Positions 1 through 6,302 of a stretch of DNA of 20,336 bases are shown here, one piece after another. Numbering within the stretch: position 1 is the first letter of the stretch; the number at the start of each line of letters is the position of its first letter. Below the pieces are notes generated by a model. It did not search any database and was not told where the DNA came from. It was given only the letters and a program-made list of their open reading frames with translations. Where the stretch lies: IMG/VR virus record IMGVR_UViG_3300036766_000744, positions 1-20,336 of that record; one strand, 5' to 3'. The position numbers and the translations under genes are program-made. Origin of the DNA: a virus.

Positions 1-55
1 TGATCTCGCTGCCGGAGAGCGTCTTTTGGCTCTTGAAGAAGGCCAGCTCACTCAT
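1..55 (-). CDS. partial early gene (position of Mu transposase A), 5' end only
   Basis: Only the first 18 codons lie in the window, reading MSELAFFKSQKTLSGSEI, and the gene continues leftward out of view. The ATG overlaps the ner stop codon as ATGA, and an AGGTG a few bases upstream could serve as ribosome binding site, so it is very probably translationally coupled to ner. In Mu-like phages the gene after ner is the DDE transposase A, which makes that the leading guess. The visible residues are too few to show any transposase domain, so the identity is inference from position. The reading frame and start are directly visible; the function is not. Confidence 0.6.
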   Translation of the reverse strand, partial: MSELAFFKSQKTLSGSEI

Positions 56-357
56 TGGTCACCTGTGTGCAGCCGCGAGCGGCACTCAGGCCGCGGCCTG
101 TTGTCCGGCGTGTAGCGCCCCGGCCAGAGTTCGTGCAGCGGAACGCCGAGGAACTCGGAAACGATGATCTCGACGTCAGGCCAGTGCCGCTTACGCAGCA
201 CCATGTAAACGACGTCCTGCGAGTAGCCGTTCTCGAGCGCCAGCTCCCGAAGGCGCTTCCCGCGCATGCGGATCGCTGCCTTGATCTGCTCGGGGTGCCA
301 GCCGCCGCTCGCGATCGGAGTGCCAAACGTGGTAGGCGTGGGCTGCTGGTTCGGCAT
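52..357 (-). CDS. ner: Ner-like (Nlp/SfsB family) winged-helix DNA-binding regulator
   Basis: The 101-residue product carries the typical Ner/Nlp core: WHPEQIKAAIRMRGKRL near residue 20, then an HTH segment around L-R-E-L-A-L-E-N-G-Y-S-Q-D-V-V-Y, then the family ending LGVPLHELWPGRY. In phage Mu, Ner is a small negative regulator that binds between the early and repressor promoters and turns down early transcription. The start at 357 (MPNQQP) is chosen because the family begins shortly before the WHPE motif. A longer frame to 513 is open but would overlap the divergent repressor. No clear ribosome binding site precedes 357, and the candidate promoter would give a leader of only a few bases. 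It is divergent from the repressor and overlaps the next leftward gene, which fits an early operon running left. Confidence 0.85.
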   Translation of the reverse strand: MPNQQPTPTTFGTPIASGGWHPEQIKAAIRMRGKRLRELALENGYSQDVVYMVLRKRHWPDVEIIVSEFLGVPLHELWPGRYTPDNRPRPECRSRLHTGDQ

Positions 358-369
358 AGGTACCAGGCC

Positions 370-398
370 ACAATGGCTGCCCAAAAGGGCAGCGTCAA
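370..398 (-). promoter_or_regulatory. candidate early (ner) promoter
   Basis: On the minus strand TTGACG (398-393) matches five of six -35 positions, and CATTGT (375-370) follows after exactly 17 bases as a weak -10, three of six. Transcription would begin near 363, only a few bases before the ner ATG at 357, so the message would be almost leaderless. The 17-base spacer lies entirely within the 18-bp palindrome at 376-393, so a protein bound there would occlude RNA polymerase. This is read by eye from consensus only. Confidence 0.4.
376..393. promoter_or_regulatory. operator-like palindrome between ner and repressor
   Basis: GCTGCCCAAAAGGGCAGC is a perfect inverted repeat: two 7-base arms around AAAA. 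It lies between the divergent ner (357) and repressor (GTG 418) starts, the place where Mu-like phages carry the operators of the lysis-lysogeny switch. A further half site GGGCAGC occurs at 408-414, giving a direct repeat AAAGGGCAGC at 384-393 and 405-414 with a 21-base period, about two helical turns. Either the repressor or Ner could bind; the sequence does not say which. Confidence 0.6.
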
Positions 399-417
399 GG
401 CCCGAAAGGGCAGCTTC

Positions 418-948
418 GTGAAAAAAACGTCTTCCTTCCAAGATTTGTCCGCGGCACAGCGGCTCGAACTCGCCGACCGCGTCCGCGCATGTGCCGACGC
501 AATCGGCACGCATGCCAAGGCCGCAAAGGCTGCGCGCGTCTCGGTCCGGCAGCTTCGGAAGTATTTGGCCGGAGAGGTCGTGCCACCCCTAATTGCCGCT
601 GGGAACCTGGCCTTCGGTTCGGGACACAGCCTCGAATGGGTTTTGACTGGCCGCGGATCTCGGCAGCGATCACCGGATGGTTGGGAGTCCCGAATGTCAG
701 CAGCAGTCGCCGCTGCCGACTCAACCCAAGTCACTCTCGCGCTCGGGCGCCAAGTTGAGGCTGCCCTTGTGGGCATCTACGGCGACTTGTTCGGACAGCT
801 CAGCGAGGAGGACCAAGACATCATCGTCGGAAGGTCCGTCGATTCGATTCGTGAGTCCGACCTCGGCGCTGAATCATGGCCCAGCCTGATAAAGCTCATC
901 GCGGCCGCACACAAAATATCGCTCGCAGTGCTCAAGCCCGAGAAGTGA
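418..948 (+). CDS. phage repressor, CI/C2-like helix-turn-helix protein
   Basis: With the GTG start at 418 the product is 176 residues. The first half resembles phage CI/P22 C2-type DNA-binding domains: an HTH around T-H-A-K-A-A-K-A-A-R-V-S-V-R-Q-L-R-K-Y and the common domain ending SLEWVLTGRG. The rest is helical with no visible S24 (LexA-like) peptidase, so RecA-stimulated self-cleavage is not expected. GTG 418 is preferred because GAAAGGG lies 7 bases upstream and because it leaves about 60 bases of control region. An in-frame ATG at 373 has a poor ribosome site and would put the operator palindrome inside the gene. The gene is divergent from ner, as the c repressor is in Mu. By context it should maintain lysogeny by shutting off the leftward early operon. 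Confidence 0.75.
   Translation: MKKTSSFQDLSAAQRLELADRVRACADAIGTHAKAAKAARVSVRQLRKYLAGEVVPPLIAAGNLAFGSGHSLEWVLTGRGSRQRSPDGWESRMSAAVAAADSTQVTLALGRQVEAALVGIYGDLFGQLSEEDQDIIVGRSVDSIRESDLGAESWPSLIKLIAAAHKISLAVLKPEK
760..777. repeat. near copy of the operator palindrome inside the repressor gene
   Basis: GCTGCCCTTGTGGGCATC repeats the architecture of the palindrome at 376-393: the left arm GCTGCCC is identical, the spacer is four bases, and the right arm has one mismatch (GGGCATC for GGGCAGC). It lies within the repressor coding sequence, so chance or codon constraint is possible. It could be an auxiliary operator allowing looping, but nothing beyond the match supports that. Confidence 0.25.
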
Positions 949-1589
949 GCGCATGCCAAGAGGCGCTGCGCCTTGCGCCCAAGCGTTGAGCGCCGTGTCA
1001 GCCAGGGGCGATTAGAGGCCCGCCCGCCGGCCAGGTCAGCCGTACCCCATGCGCGGCAACGGATGGCGCGTAGCGGCCGGCTAGGGGGCTCCGCGCAGCC
1101 CTCTCGCGGCGGGTTGCCAGGTCGGGTGACTCGGACCGTGTGCGCGCACATGCACCTACATCAAAAAAGCACGCTCCGCGACCTCACGGCGCGACGCGGC
1201 CGGGAACGCCTGAAAAACTAGGCGTAATTGCGCTCCCATGTCTCTTTGCGTCGGATAATACACGGCGCATACGCGTGTAAACGCTCGCCTGATTTGTCGA
1301 GAAAACAAGACACGGGGACCGCCGTTAGGCGGCCCGATGCTCTCTTCGGCTCGGCTTGGATTCCCCAGTTGCCGCCATCGGCTGCGAGTCAGCCGTCGGG
1401 GCTGGCTCCAGGTCGGCCTCCCGGCGGCCGAGTTTGCAGCCATCAGCGGCACATCGAAGGCCCGAGCGGTCCCTTGCTCCACCGGTCGCCGCTGACAGCT
1501 GCAAGCTATACCTGGTGACGGCCAGAAATTCGGATCTAACACGTTGGGATTTCGCACCGCGCAACGCTCCGTCAGAGTGACGGACACCG
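949..1589. other. 641-bp stretch without a convincing gene, probable control region before the late operon
   Basis: Neither strand carries a frame with recognisable protein features; the open frames present start with TTG or lie antisense and look like GC-rich shadows. Visible elements are short inverted repeats at 961-973 (AGGCG/CGCCT), 1319-1332 (CCGCC-GTTA-GGCGG), 1380-1394 (GGCTG/CAGCC) and 1413-1431 (TCGGCC/GGCCGA), none followed by a clear T-run. An AT-richer patch at about 1210-1310 holds a -10-like GATAAT and an inverted repeat. The position, between the repressor and the first head gene, suits a terminator for the repressor and an activator-dependent late promoter. A short RNA cannot be excluded. 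Confidence 0.5.
1254..1279 (+). promoter_or_regulatory. candidate promoter element with adjacent inverted repeat
   Basis: GATAAT at 1254-1259 matches five of six positions of a -10 hexamer. The only -35-like sequence nearby, TTGCGC at 1228, is 20 bases away, too far for unaided sigma-70 recognition. Immediately downstream, TACACG (1259-1264) and CGTGTA (1274-1279) form an inverted repeat with a 9-base centre. A missing -35 plus a nearby palindrome is what an activator-dependent phage late promoter would look like, as with Mu C protein, but this is inference. Confidence 0.3.
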
Positions 1590-2711
1590 ATGCCGCTGCC
1601 AATCGAAATCTTTCGCGCAGGTCGTCACACCGACATGAACGGCGTGACGCTGAGCTTCAGCGCTGCCGAAGTGCTCGCCGCTGCGAGCGCGTACGACCGC
1701 AGCGCGCACGAGGCGCCCATCGTCGTCGGCCATCCCGCGGCCGACGCGCCTGCGTACGGTTGGGTGAAGGGCCTGTCGTGCAAGGACGGCGTGCTGAGCG
1801 CCGATGTCGATCAGCTCGACCCCGCGTTCGCAGAGCTCGTGCAGGCGGGCCGCTTCAACAAGGTGAGTGCATCGTTCTACTTGCCGACCGCCTCGAGCAA
1901 TCCCAAGCCCGGCGGCTACTACCTGCGGCACGTGGGCTTCCTTGGCGCGATGGCGCCCGCGGTCAAGGGCCTCAAGCCCGTGGCGTTCGCGGACGCGGCC
2001 ACCGACTCGGTCACGCTCGAGTTCGGAGACTTCGGCGAGCGCACCGTGGCGCAGATGTTCCGGTCGCTGCGCGACTGGATGCTTGCGAAGTTCGGACAGG
2101 AAGAAGCCGACAAGGCGCTGCCGCCTTGGCAGGTGGACACGACGCAAGAGATTGCGGCGCAGCCCACGCCGGCCGCCGCTGCAAGCCCTGCCTTCGCAGA
2201 GCCCGCGAGCACGGTCGTGGCCGACACGACGAATGCGCCGACCGCAACGCCGACGCCCAGCGCTGAAGATGTTGCACGTGAAGTCGCGTTCGCGGAGCGC
2301 GAGGCGAAGATTGCAGAGCGCGAGGCGCAGCTCTCGCTTGACGCGCGCGCTCGGCGCCGTGCTGAGCACACCACGTTCCTCGATGGCCTCGTGGCCCAGG
2401 GCCGCGTGCTGCCGTGCAAGCGCGAGCTGCTCGTGGAGTTCATGGAGCTGGTTGCCGGCGACCAGGTGGTGAGCTTCGGCGAGACCGAGGCGCGCAGCCC
2501 GCTCGAGGTGTTCCGCTCTGACGTTCTCGCGCACCTGCCCAAGCAGGCCGAGCTCGCCGAGCTTGCCGCGCCCGAGGTTGGCACAGCCGAGCTCGAGGGC
2601 GACTTGCTCATCAGCGCGACCATCGCCTTCCAAGAAGCGCGCCTCGCCAAGGGCGAATACCTCACGACCTCACAGGCCATGGCCAGGGTCCGCAACGGAG
2701 AAAAAGCATGA
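1590..2711 (+). CDS. Mu gpI-like capsid maturation protease with C-terminal scaffold region
   Basis: The 373-residue product resembles the Mu-like prophage I protein family (PF10123), the head protease whose C-terminal part acts as scaffold. Recognisable stretches are VVGHPAADAPAYGWVKGL near residues 45-62, and RFNKVSASFYLP and GGYYLRHVGFLGAMAPAVKG at about 88-130. From about residue 195 there is a Pro/Ala/Thr linker, then a charged helical stretch rich in A-E-R-E-A (about 230-265) and a scaffold-like F-L-D-G-L-V-A-Q-G-R-V-L-P motif. Catalytic residues were not assigned. The start is fixed: an in-frame TGA lies 12 bases upstream, though the ribosome site is weak. It is the first rightward structural gene, and the next gene overlaps its stop as ATGA. 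In Mu the scaffold also starts internally (gene Z); several internal ATGs exist here but none stands out. Confidence 0.75.
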   Translation: MPLPIEIFRAGRHTDMNGVTLSFSAAEVLAAASAYDRSAHEAPIVVGHPAADAPAYGWVKGLSCKDGVLSADVDQLDPAFAELVQAGRFNKVSASFYLPTASSNPKPGGYYLRHVGFLGAMAPAVKGLKPVAFADAATDSVTLEFGDFGERTVAQMFRSLRDWMLAKFGQEEADKALPPWQVDTTQEIAAQPTPAAAASPAFAEPASTVVADTTNAPTATPTPSAEDVAREVAFAEREAKIAEREAQLSLDARARRRAEHTTFLDGLVAQGRVLPCKRELLVEFMELVAGDQVVSFGETEARSPLEVFRSDVLAHLPKQAELAELAAPEVGTAELEGDLLISATIAFQEARLAKGEYLTTSQAMARVRNGEKA

Positions 2712-3145
2712 GAGTCCTCGCATTCATCCTCGCCACGCTGCTGCTCACCCCGCTGCTCTGTCAGTCCGCGCACGCCTCGTGCGTCGAAGAGAGTCGGTCA
2801 CAGTCGGTCAGCGAAGGCCAGGCTCTGCAGCCTGCGCCCGCGGCCTGTCAGTCGACCGATGCCAGCGCGCGCTTGCCCCAGGCGTGGCCAGACGCACCCG
2901 AGCTCGGCGGCCTGAAGGCCAACCCCGCGAGCAACGGCGTCGCACACCTCGTCGAGCACCGACAGGTCGCCGAGCTATCCGCCGCTCTGCTCAGTAACCA
3001 GCCCGACCAAAGCGCGCGTCAACCTCGCCTGCTGCGCGTGGTGCGGGCATCCAACATCTTGCCGCGCGCGCCCCAAGCGCTGCGTGATGAGCCCATCGCT
3101 CCTGTGTTGGTGCGGTGGGCTCGCGCAAACCTCGCCCACGTTTGA
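2708..3145 (+). CDS. small secreted protein of unknown function within the head operon
   Basis: The 145-residue product begins with a classic signal peptide: MR, then a hydrophobic run through L17, then A-H-A at 21-23, a good signal peptidase I site. Cys25 follows, but the preceding residues (H-A-S) do not make a good lipobox. The mature part is rich in Ala, Gln, Pro and Leu with no domain that I recognise. Its ATG overlaps the protease stop (ATGA), so it is coupled to the protease gene, and codon choice is GC-rich like its neighbours. An exported protein is not part of the usual Mu head cluster. It could be a cargo gene acting in the host periplasm, an envelope factor such as an exclusion protein, or part of a lysis function. 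None of these is shown by the sequence. Confidence 0.65.
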   Translation: MRVLAFILATLLLTPLLCQSAHASCVEESRSQSVSEGQALQPAPAACQSTDASARLPQAWPDAPELGGLKANPASNGVAHLVEHRQVAELSAALLSNQPDQSARQPRLLRVVRASNILPRAPQALRDEPIAPVLVRWARANLAHV

Positions 3146-3230
3146 CCGACCCTGCTCAACCCTGATCAGGCCCACGCGCAAAACATTTCTTTCTCGGTGA
3201 CCCGCAACCTCTCAACGGAGTGATTCGACC

Positions 3231-4160
3231 ATGAGCGACAACTTTCCCCTGCTGCCCCTGCAGCGCATCGCCTCGGGCGTCATCGAAGCCCGGCGCATCC
3301 TGAAGGTCACCGGCAACGACGGCGAGCTGGCGCAAGCCTCCGACGCGAGCGACAAGCTCATCGCCATCAGTGGCATTCGCGGGGCCGCCAGCGGCGCGGC
3401 CTTCGAGGCGCACTTCGCGGGCCTGGTGCCTGTCGAGTACGGAGGCGTCGTCGCCCAGGGCGACCCGCTCACCGCCGACGCTGACGGCAAGGCCATCGTC
3501 GCCACCGTGGGCGACTACGTGGTCGGCCGCGCCACCGAGGAGGGCACCGCCGGCACCATCGGCTCGATGATGATGGGCGCCGCCAACGACCGCGTGACCG
3601 ACGGCGATGCGTTCATGACGCACCTGACCTCGACCAAGACGCAGCGGCACATCCCGCTCGCGGACTTCCGCCTGGTTGCAGGCACGCCGCTGGCTGCGTT
3701 CGCCGACGGCGCGAGCGCGACGCCTGGCTACGCTGTCGACGACAGCGAGGCGCCGGCCATCCGCTGGAACAACCACGCGACCCCGACGGCGGTCTACGCC
3801 TCGGTGCCGCTGCCGCCCGACCTCGACGACGCCGAAGACGTCGTGGTGAAGGTGCTGGCCTCGAAGACTGGCGCCACCATCGGCGACGCGGTGACGTTCA
3901 CGCTCACCGCCTTCATGCTGACCGTGGGCGCCCTGCGCGACGCGGACGCCAACGCTGGCGGCGCGACCGGCGCCATGACCGGCAATGCGGCCAGCAAGAC
4001 CGTGCAGGCGGTCTCGCGCACCATCGCAGCGGCTGACGTGCCCGCCGCGCCCGGCTCGCTGACCCTGTCGATGAAGCCGACCGACGGCACGCTCGGCACC
4101 GACGATGTCTCGGTCCACTCGGTGTGGCTCGAGTACACGCCCAAGCTGCTCACCGCCTGA
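3231..4160 (+). CDS. capsid decoration (cement) protein, DUF2190-like N-terminus with extra C-terminal domain
   Basis: The 309-residue product falls into two parts. Residues 1 to about 110 resemble the DUF2190/Mu gp33-type decoration proteins: the stretch F-A-G-L-V-P-V-E-Y-G-G-V-V-A-Q-G-D-P-L-T followed by D-A-D-G-K-A and D-Y-V-V-G-R-A is the family's compact beta fold. Residues 140-309 form a second region with alternating hydrophobic pattern and a beta-rich look, which I do not recognise. Typical family members contain little more than the first part. A good GGAG lies 10 bases before the ATG. The position directly before the major capsid protein fits a protein that binds and stabilises the capsid surface; the C-terminal part might be the exposed portion. 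Confidence 0.7.
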   Translation: MSDNFPLLPLQRIASGVIEARRILKVTGNDGELAQASDASDKLIAISGIRGAASGAAFEAHFAGLVPVEYGGVVAQGDPLTADADGKAIVATVGDYVVGRATEEGTAGTIGSMMMGAANDRVTDGDAFMTHLTSTKTQRHIPLADFRLVAGTPLAAFADGASATPGYAVDDSEAPAIRWNNHATPTAVYASVPLPPDLDDAEDVVVKVLASKTGATIGDAVTFTLTAFMLTVGALRDADANAGGATGAMTGNAASKTVQAVSRTIAAADVPAAPGSLTLSMKPTDGTLGTDDVSVHSVWLEYTPKLLTA

Positions 4161-4166
4161 GCGCGC

Positions 4167-4183
4167 GCGTGACCCGGTCACGC
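4167..4183. repeat. intercistronic palindrome after the decoration gene
   Basis: GCGTGACC-C-GGTCACGC is a perfect inverted repeat of 8-base arms around one base, beginning 7 bases after the decoration stop. As RNA it would fold to a six-pair stem with a CCCGG loop. No T-run follows, so a plain intrinsic terminator is unlikely. It may stabilise or help process mRNA between two highly expressed head genes. Confidence 0.5.
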
Positions 4184-4235
4184 ACCCATCTGATCAACAC
4201 GCCCCGAACCCGGACACCGAAACTCAAGAGGACCC

Positions 4236-5189
4236 ATGGCCGACGACGACACCAACACCGCATTCCCAGTCGACCCGCAGCTCACCGCCATCGCGGTGGC
4301 CTACCGCAACCCCGACGTCTCGCTCATCGCTGACGCGGTGCTGCCGCGGGTGTCGCGGCCCGGCACGCTGCTCGAGTACACGAGCTACGACGACATCTAC
4401 CAGGCGTACACGCTGCCCAACACCAAGGTCGGGCCCAAGGGCAAGGTCAACAGCGTCGAGCTCGGCGGCCGGCGCGTGCAGGCGTCCACCGAGGACAACG
4501 CCATCCAGGTGCCCCTGAGCCACTTCGATCTCAACGCCATCAGCAAGGGCGTCGACGCGAAGGCTGCGGCCACGGAGTACGCCACCTCCATCATCAACCT
4601 GCAGCACGAGGTGGCCGTGGCCGCGCTCGTGTTCGACGCAGCGAACTACCCCGCGGGCTTCAAAGAGACGCTCGCCGGCGACGACCAGCTCAACGACGCC
4701 CAGTACGCGGGCAACCCGCTGAGTCTCATCTCGGCGGGCCTGGACACGGCGCTGGTGCGCCCCAATCGCCTGGTGTTCGGGCATAAGGCCTGGTCGGTGT
4801 TCCGCAGCTTGCCCGCGGTGGTCAAGGCCGTCCTGGGCAACTCGGGCGACAGCGGCATGGCGACGCGCGAGCAGGTGGCGCGCCTCTTCGAGGTGCAGGA
4901 GGTGCTCGTGGGCGTGAGCCTGCTGAACATCAGCAAGCCCGGCGAGGTCGCCTCGCTCAACCGCGTGTGGGGCAACCACATCGCCGCGAGCTACATCGAC
5001 CGCGCGGCAGCGCAGGTCGGCGGCCTGACCTTCGGAGCGTGCTTCGAGTACGGCACGCGCTTCGCGGGCACCATCGAAGACAAGGACATCGGCGCCCGTG
5101 GCGGCGCGCGTGTTCGGGTGGCCGAGTCCACCAAGCCCGTGATCATCGCGCCGCACGCGGCGTACTTCTGGGAAGACGTCGTCGCCTGA
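4236..5189 (+). CDS. major capsid protein, HK97-fold type
   Basis: The 317-residue product matches the capsid proteins that follow a gp33-type decoration gene. It opens with the characteristic D-P-Q-L-T-A-I-A-V-A-Y-R-N-P-D and L-I-A-D-A-V-L-P-R-V, and contains the HK97-like mid-region with A-T-E-Y-A-T and paired acidic and hydrophobic helices (about 100-140). It ends in a beta-rich part with V-R-V-A-E-S-T-K-P-V-I-I-A-P-H-A-A-Y-F-W-E-D. Length and position (protease, decoration, capsid, head completion) agree with Mu gpT-type heads. GAGG lies close before the ATG. The coat protein assembles into the icosahedral shell on the scaffold supplied by the gpI-like protein. Palindromes lie in both flanking intergenic gaps. 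Confidence 0.88.
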   Translation: MADDDTNTAFPVDPQLTAIAVAYRNPDVSLIADAVLPRVSRPGTLLEYTSYDDIYQAYTLPNTKVGPKGKVNSVELGGRRVQASTEDNAIQVPLSHFDLNAISKGVDAKAAATEYATSIINLQHEVAVAALVFDAANYPAGFKETLAGDDQLNDAQYAGNPLSLISAGLDTALVRPNRLVFGHKAWSVFRSLPAVVKAVLGNSGDSGMATREQVARLFEVQEVLVGVSLLNISKPGEVASLNRVWGNHIAASYIDRAAAQVGGLTFGACFEYGTRFAGTIEDKDIGARGGARVRVAESTKPVIIAPHAAYFWEDVVA

Positions 5190-5195
5190 TCGTAG

Positions 5196-5213
5196 GGCCG
5201 CGAGCTCGCGGCC
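5196..5213. repeat. 18-bp perfect palindrome after the capsid gene
   Basis: GGCCGCGAGCTCGCGGCC begins 7 bases after the capsid stop and would form a very stable seven-pair stem with an AGCT loop. The following bases (TGCCCAGG) have no T-run. It could act as a 3' stabiliser of capsid mRNA or reduce read-through into the head completion genes. Confidence 0.5.
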
Positions 5214-5246
5214 TGCCCAGGTCCACTCCAACACGAGAGGTCACGC

Positions 5247-5441
5247 ATGAAATACATCGTCAAGAGCGCCATCCGCACCGGCGGCAAGCTCTACAAGGAG
5301 GGCGACGAGGTCGAGCTGCCCGAGAAGCTCGGCACGCCTCTGGTCCTGCGCAAGCGCCTGGTCATGGCCGCGCCCGCCGCATCCAAGCCGCCCGCCGCGC
5401 CCAAAGAGCGTGAACCCAAGAAGACCGACAAGCCCGCCTGA
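5247..5441 (+). CDS. small head-region protein (Mu gp35-position), unknown function
   Basis: The 64-residue product has a compact N-terminal part (KYIVKSAIRTGGKLYKEGDE) likely to be beta-stranded, and a disordered tail rich in Lys, Pro and Ala. GAGAGG precedes the ATG by 6 bases, a good ribosome site, and the stop overlaps the next start as TGATG. Small proteins with such a YKEGDEV-type motif are common between the capsid and DUF1320 genes of Mu-like phages, where Mu has gp35. A role at the head or neck is inferred from position only. Confidence 0.65.
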   Translation: MKYIVKSAIRTGGKLYKEGDEVELPEKLGTPLVLRKRLVMAAPAASKPPAAPKEREPKKTDKPA

Positions 5442-5848
5442 TGCTCACGCTGGCGACATTCAAGCAGCGCTTCGACGCTGCACTGCTCGCGCAGTTGACC
5501 GACCCCGCGGGGGCCGCGTGCGACGACGTGAAGGTGCAGCACGCGCTCGACGATGCCGCCGCACAAATCGCAGGCTACACCTACCGGCTGCCCGTGATGG
5601 ATCAGCCGCCTGGTGCAACGCTGGCGGCGCATCAGGCCTCGCTCGCGCTCTACGCCCTGGCCGGCAACCGGCCGGGCGTGGAGTTCGATTCGATCCGCGC
5701 GCGGCACAAGGCGTCCATCGCCTGGCTCGAGGGGCTGACGGCCAGTGGCTCGTCCATTGGCATCGGTGGCTCGGCCAGTGCGCAGACCGCGCTGATGGAC
5801 GTCGCGAGCCTCGCTCAGTTCGGAGGCGCCGATGACGGTGCGGATTGA
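5441..5848 (+). CDS. DUF1320 protein, Mu gp36-like head-tail connector component
   Basis: The 135-residue product fits the DUF1320/Mu gp36 family: an opening L-A-T-F-K-Q-R-F, a helix with V-Q-H-A-L-D-D-A-A-A-Q-I-A-G-Y-T-Y-R-L-P, then a second helical region with H-Q-A-S-L-A-L-Y-A-L, ending in a Gly/Ser-rich tail. These helical proteins are thought to act as head completion or adaptor proteins at the portal. The start overlaps the previous stop (TGATG) and the 3' end overlaps the next gene by 17 bases. Order (capsid, gp35, gp36, G) is that of Mu. Confidence 0.8.
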   Translation: MLTLATFKQRFDAALLAQLTDPAGAACDDVKVQHALDDAAAQIAGYTYRLPVMDQPPGATLAAHQASLALYALAGNRPGVEFDSIRARHKASIAWLEGLTASGSSIGIGGSASAQTALMDVASLAQFGGADDGAD

Positions 5849-6302
5849 GGTCGAGCTGCATGATGGCTTCAGCCACGAGCTGAGGGCGCTCATGGTGCGT
5901 CTGGGCAGCGTCCAGGCGCCGCTCGACGACATCGGCGGCTCGCTGGTGACCTCCACGCAGCAACGCTTCGAGGACGAAGAGGGTCCTGATGGCACGCCGT
6001 GGCAGCGCCTGTCGGATGTGACGCTCGAGCGACGCGGCCCGGGCGCCAAGAAGCTGCGAGAGACAGGCGACCTCTACGACAGCATCGGGCACATGGTCGC
6101 CCCGGGCGCTCGCAGGGGCGGCTCGCGAGGCGCCACCTTATATGTGGGCGCCAACCGAACCTACGCCCGTATCCAGCAGCTGGGCGGCCAGGCCGGTCGC
6201 GGCCTGAAGGTCACGATTCCTGCGCGGCCGTACCTGGGCGTGAGCTCCGACGACCAGCGCGAGATCAAGGCCATCCTCGCCGACCACTTGAGGGCCAGCT
6301 GA
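5832..6302 (+). CDS. virion morphogenesis protein, Mu gpG / P2 gpS-like tail completion protein
   Basis: The 156-residue product carries the family features of PF05069: an N-terminal amphipathic helix, the segment QQRFEDEEGPDGTPWQRLSD at about residues 43-62, an L-R-E-T-G-D-L-Y-D-S-I segment at about 76-87, then Y-A-R-I-Q-Q-L-G-G and P-A-R-P-Y-L-G-V near the C-terminus. These proteins complete or terminate the tail and help it join the head. It starts inside the preceding gene and its stop overlaps the next ATG, so it is translationally coupled on both sides. Confidence 0.88.
   Translation: MTVRIEVELHDGFSHELRALMVRLGSVQAPLDDIGGSLVTSTQQRFEDEEGPDGTPWQRLSDVTLERRGPGAKKLRETGDLYDSIGHMVAPGARRGGSRGATLYVGANRTYARIQQLGGQAGRGLKVTIPARPYLGVSSDDQREIKAILADHLRAS

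Noticed and set aside
373-417. ATG at 373 as the repressor start, 15 codons upstream of GTG 418
   Set aside because: It lacks a purine-rich ribosome site, would leave only 15 bases between divergent starts, and would place the operator palindrome in coding sequence. GTG 418 has GAAAGGG at good spacing. It remains a possible alternative.
973-1221. Open frame of 82 codons in the gap after the repressor
   Set aside because: It needs a TTG start without ribosome site, and its product is an Arg/Pro/Ala-rich sequence typical of untranslated GC-rich DNA.
1156-1602. 148-codon minus-strand frame across the 949-1589 gap
   Set aside because: It resembles no known protein, lies antisense to the start of the protease gene and has the Arg/Ala/Pro bias of a shadow frame. 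A real gene here cannot be fully excluded.
1572-2633. 353-codon minus-strand frame opposite the protease gene
   Set aside because: It mirrors the codon bias of the strongly supported plus-strand gene and is rich in Arg, His and Gly without domain features.
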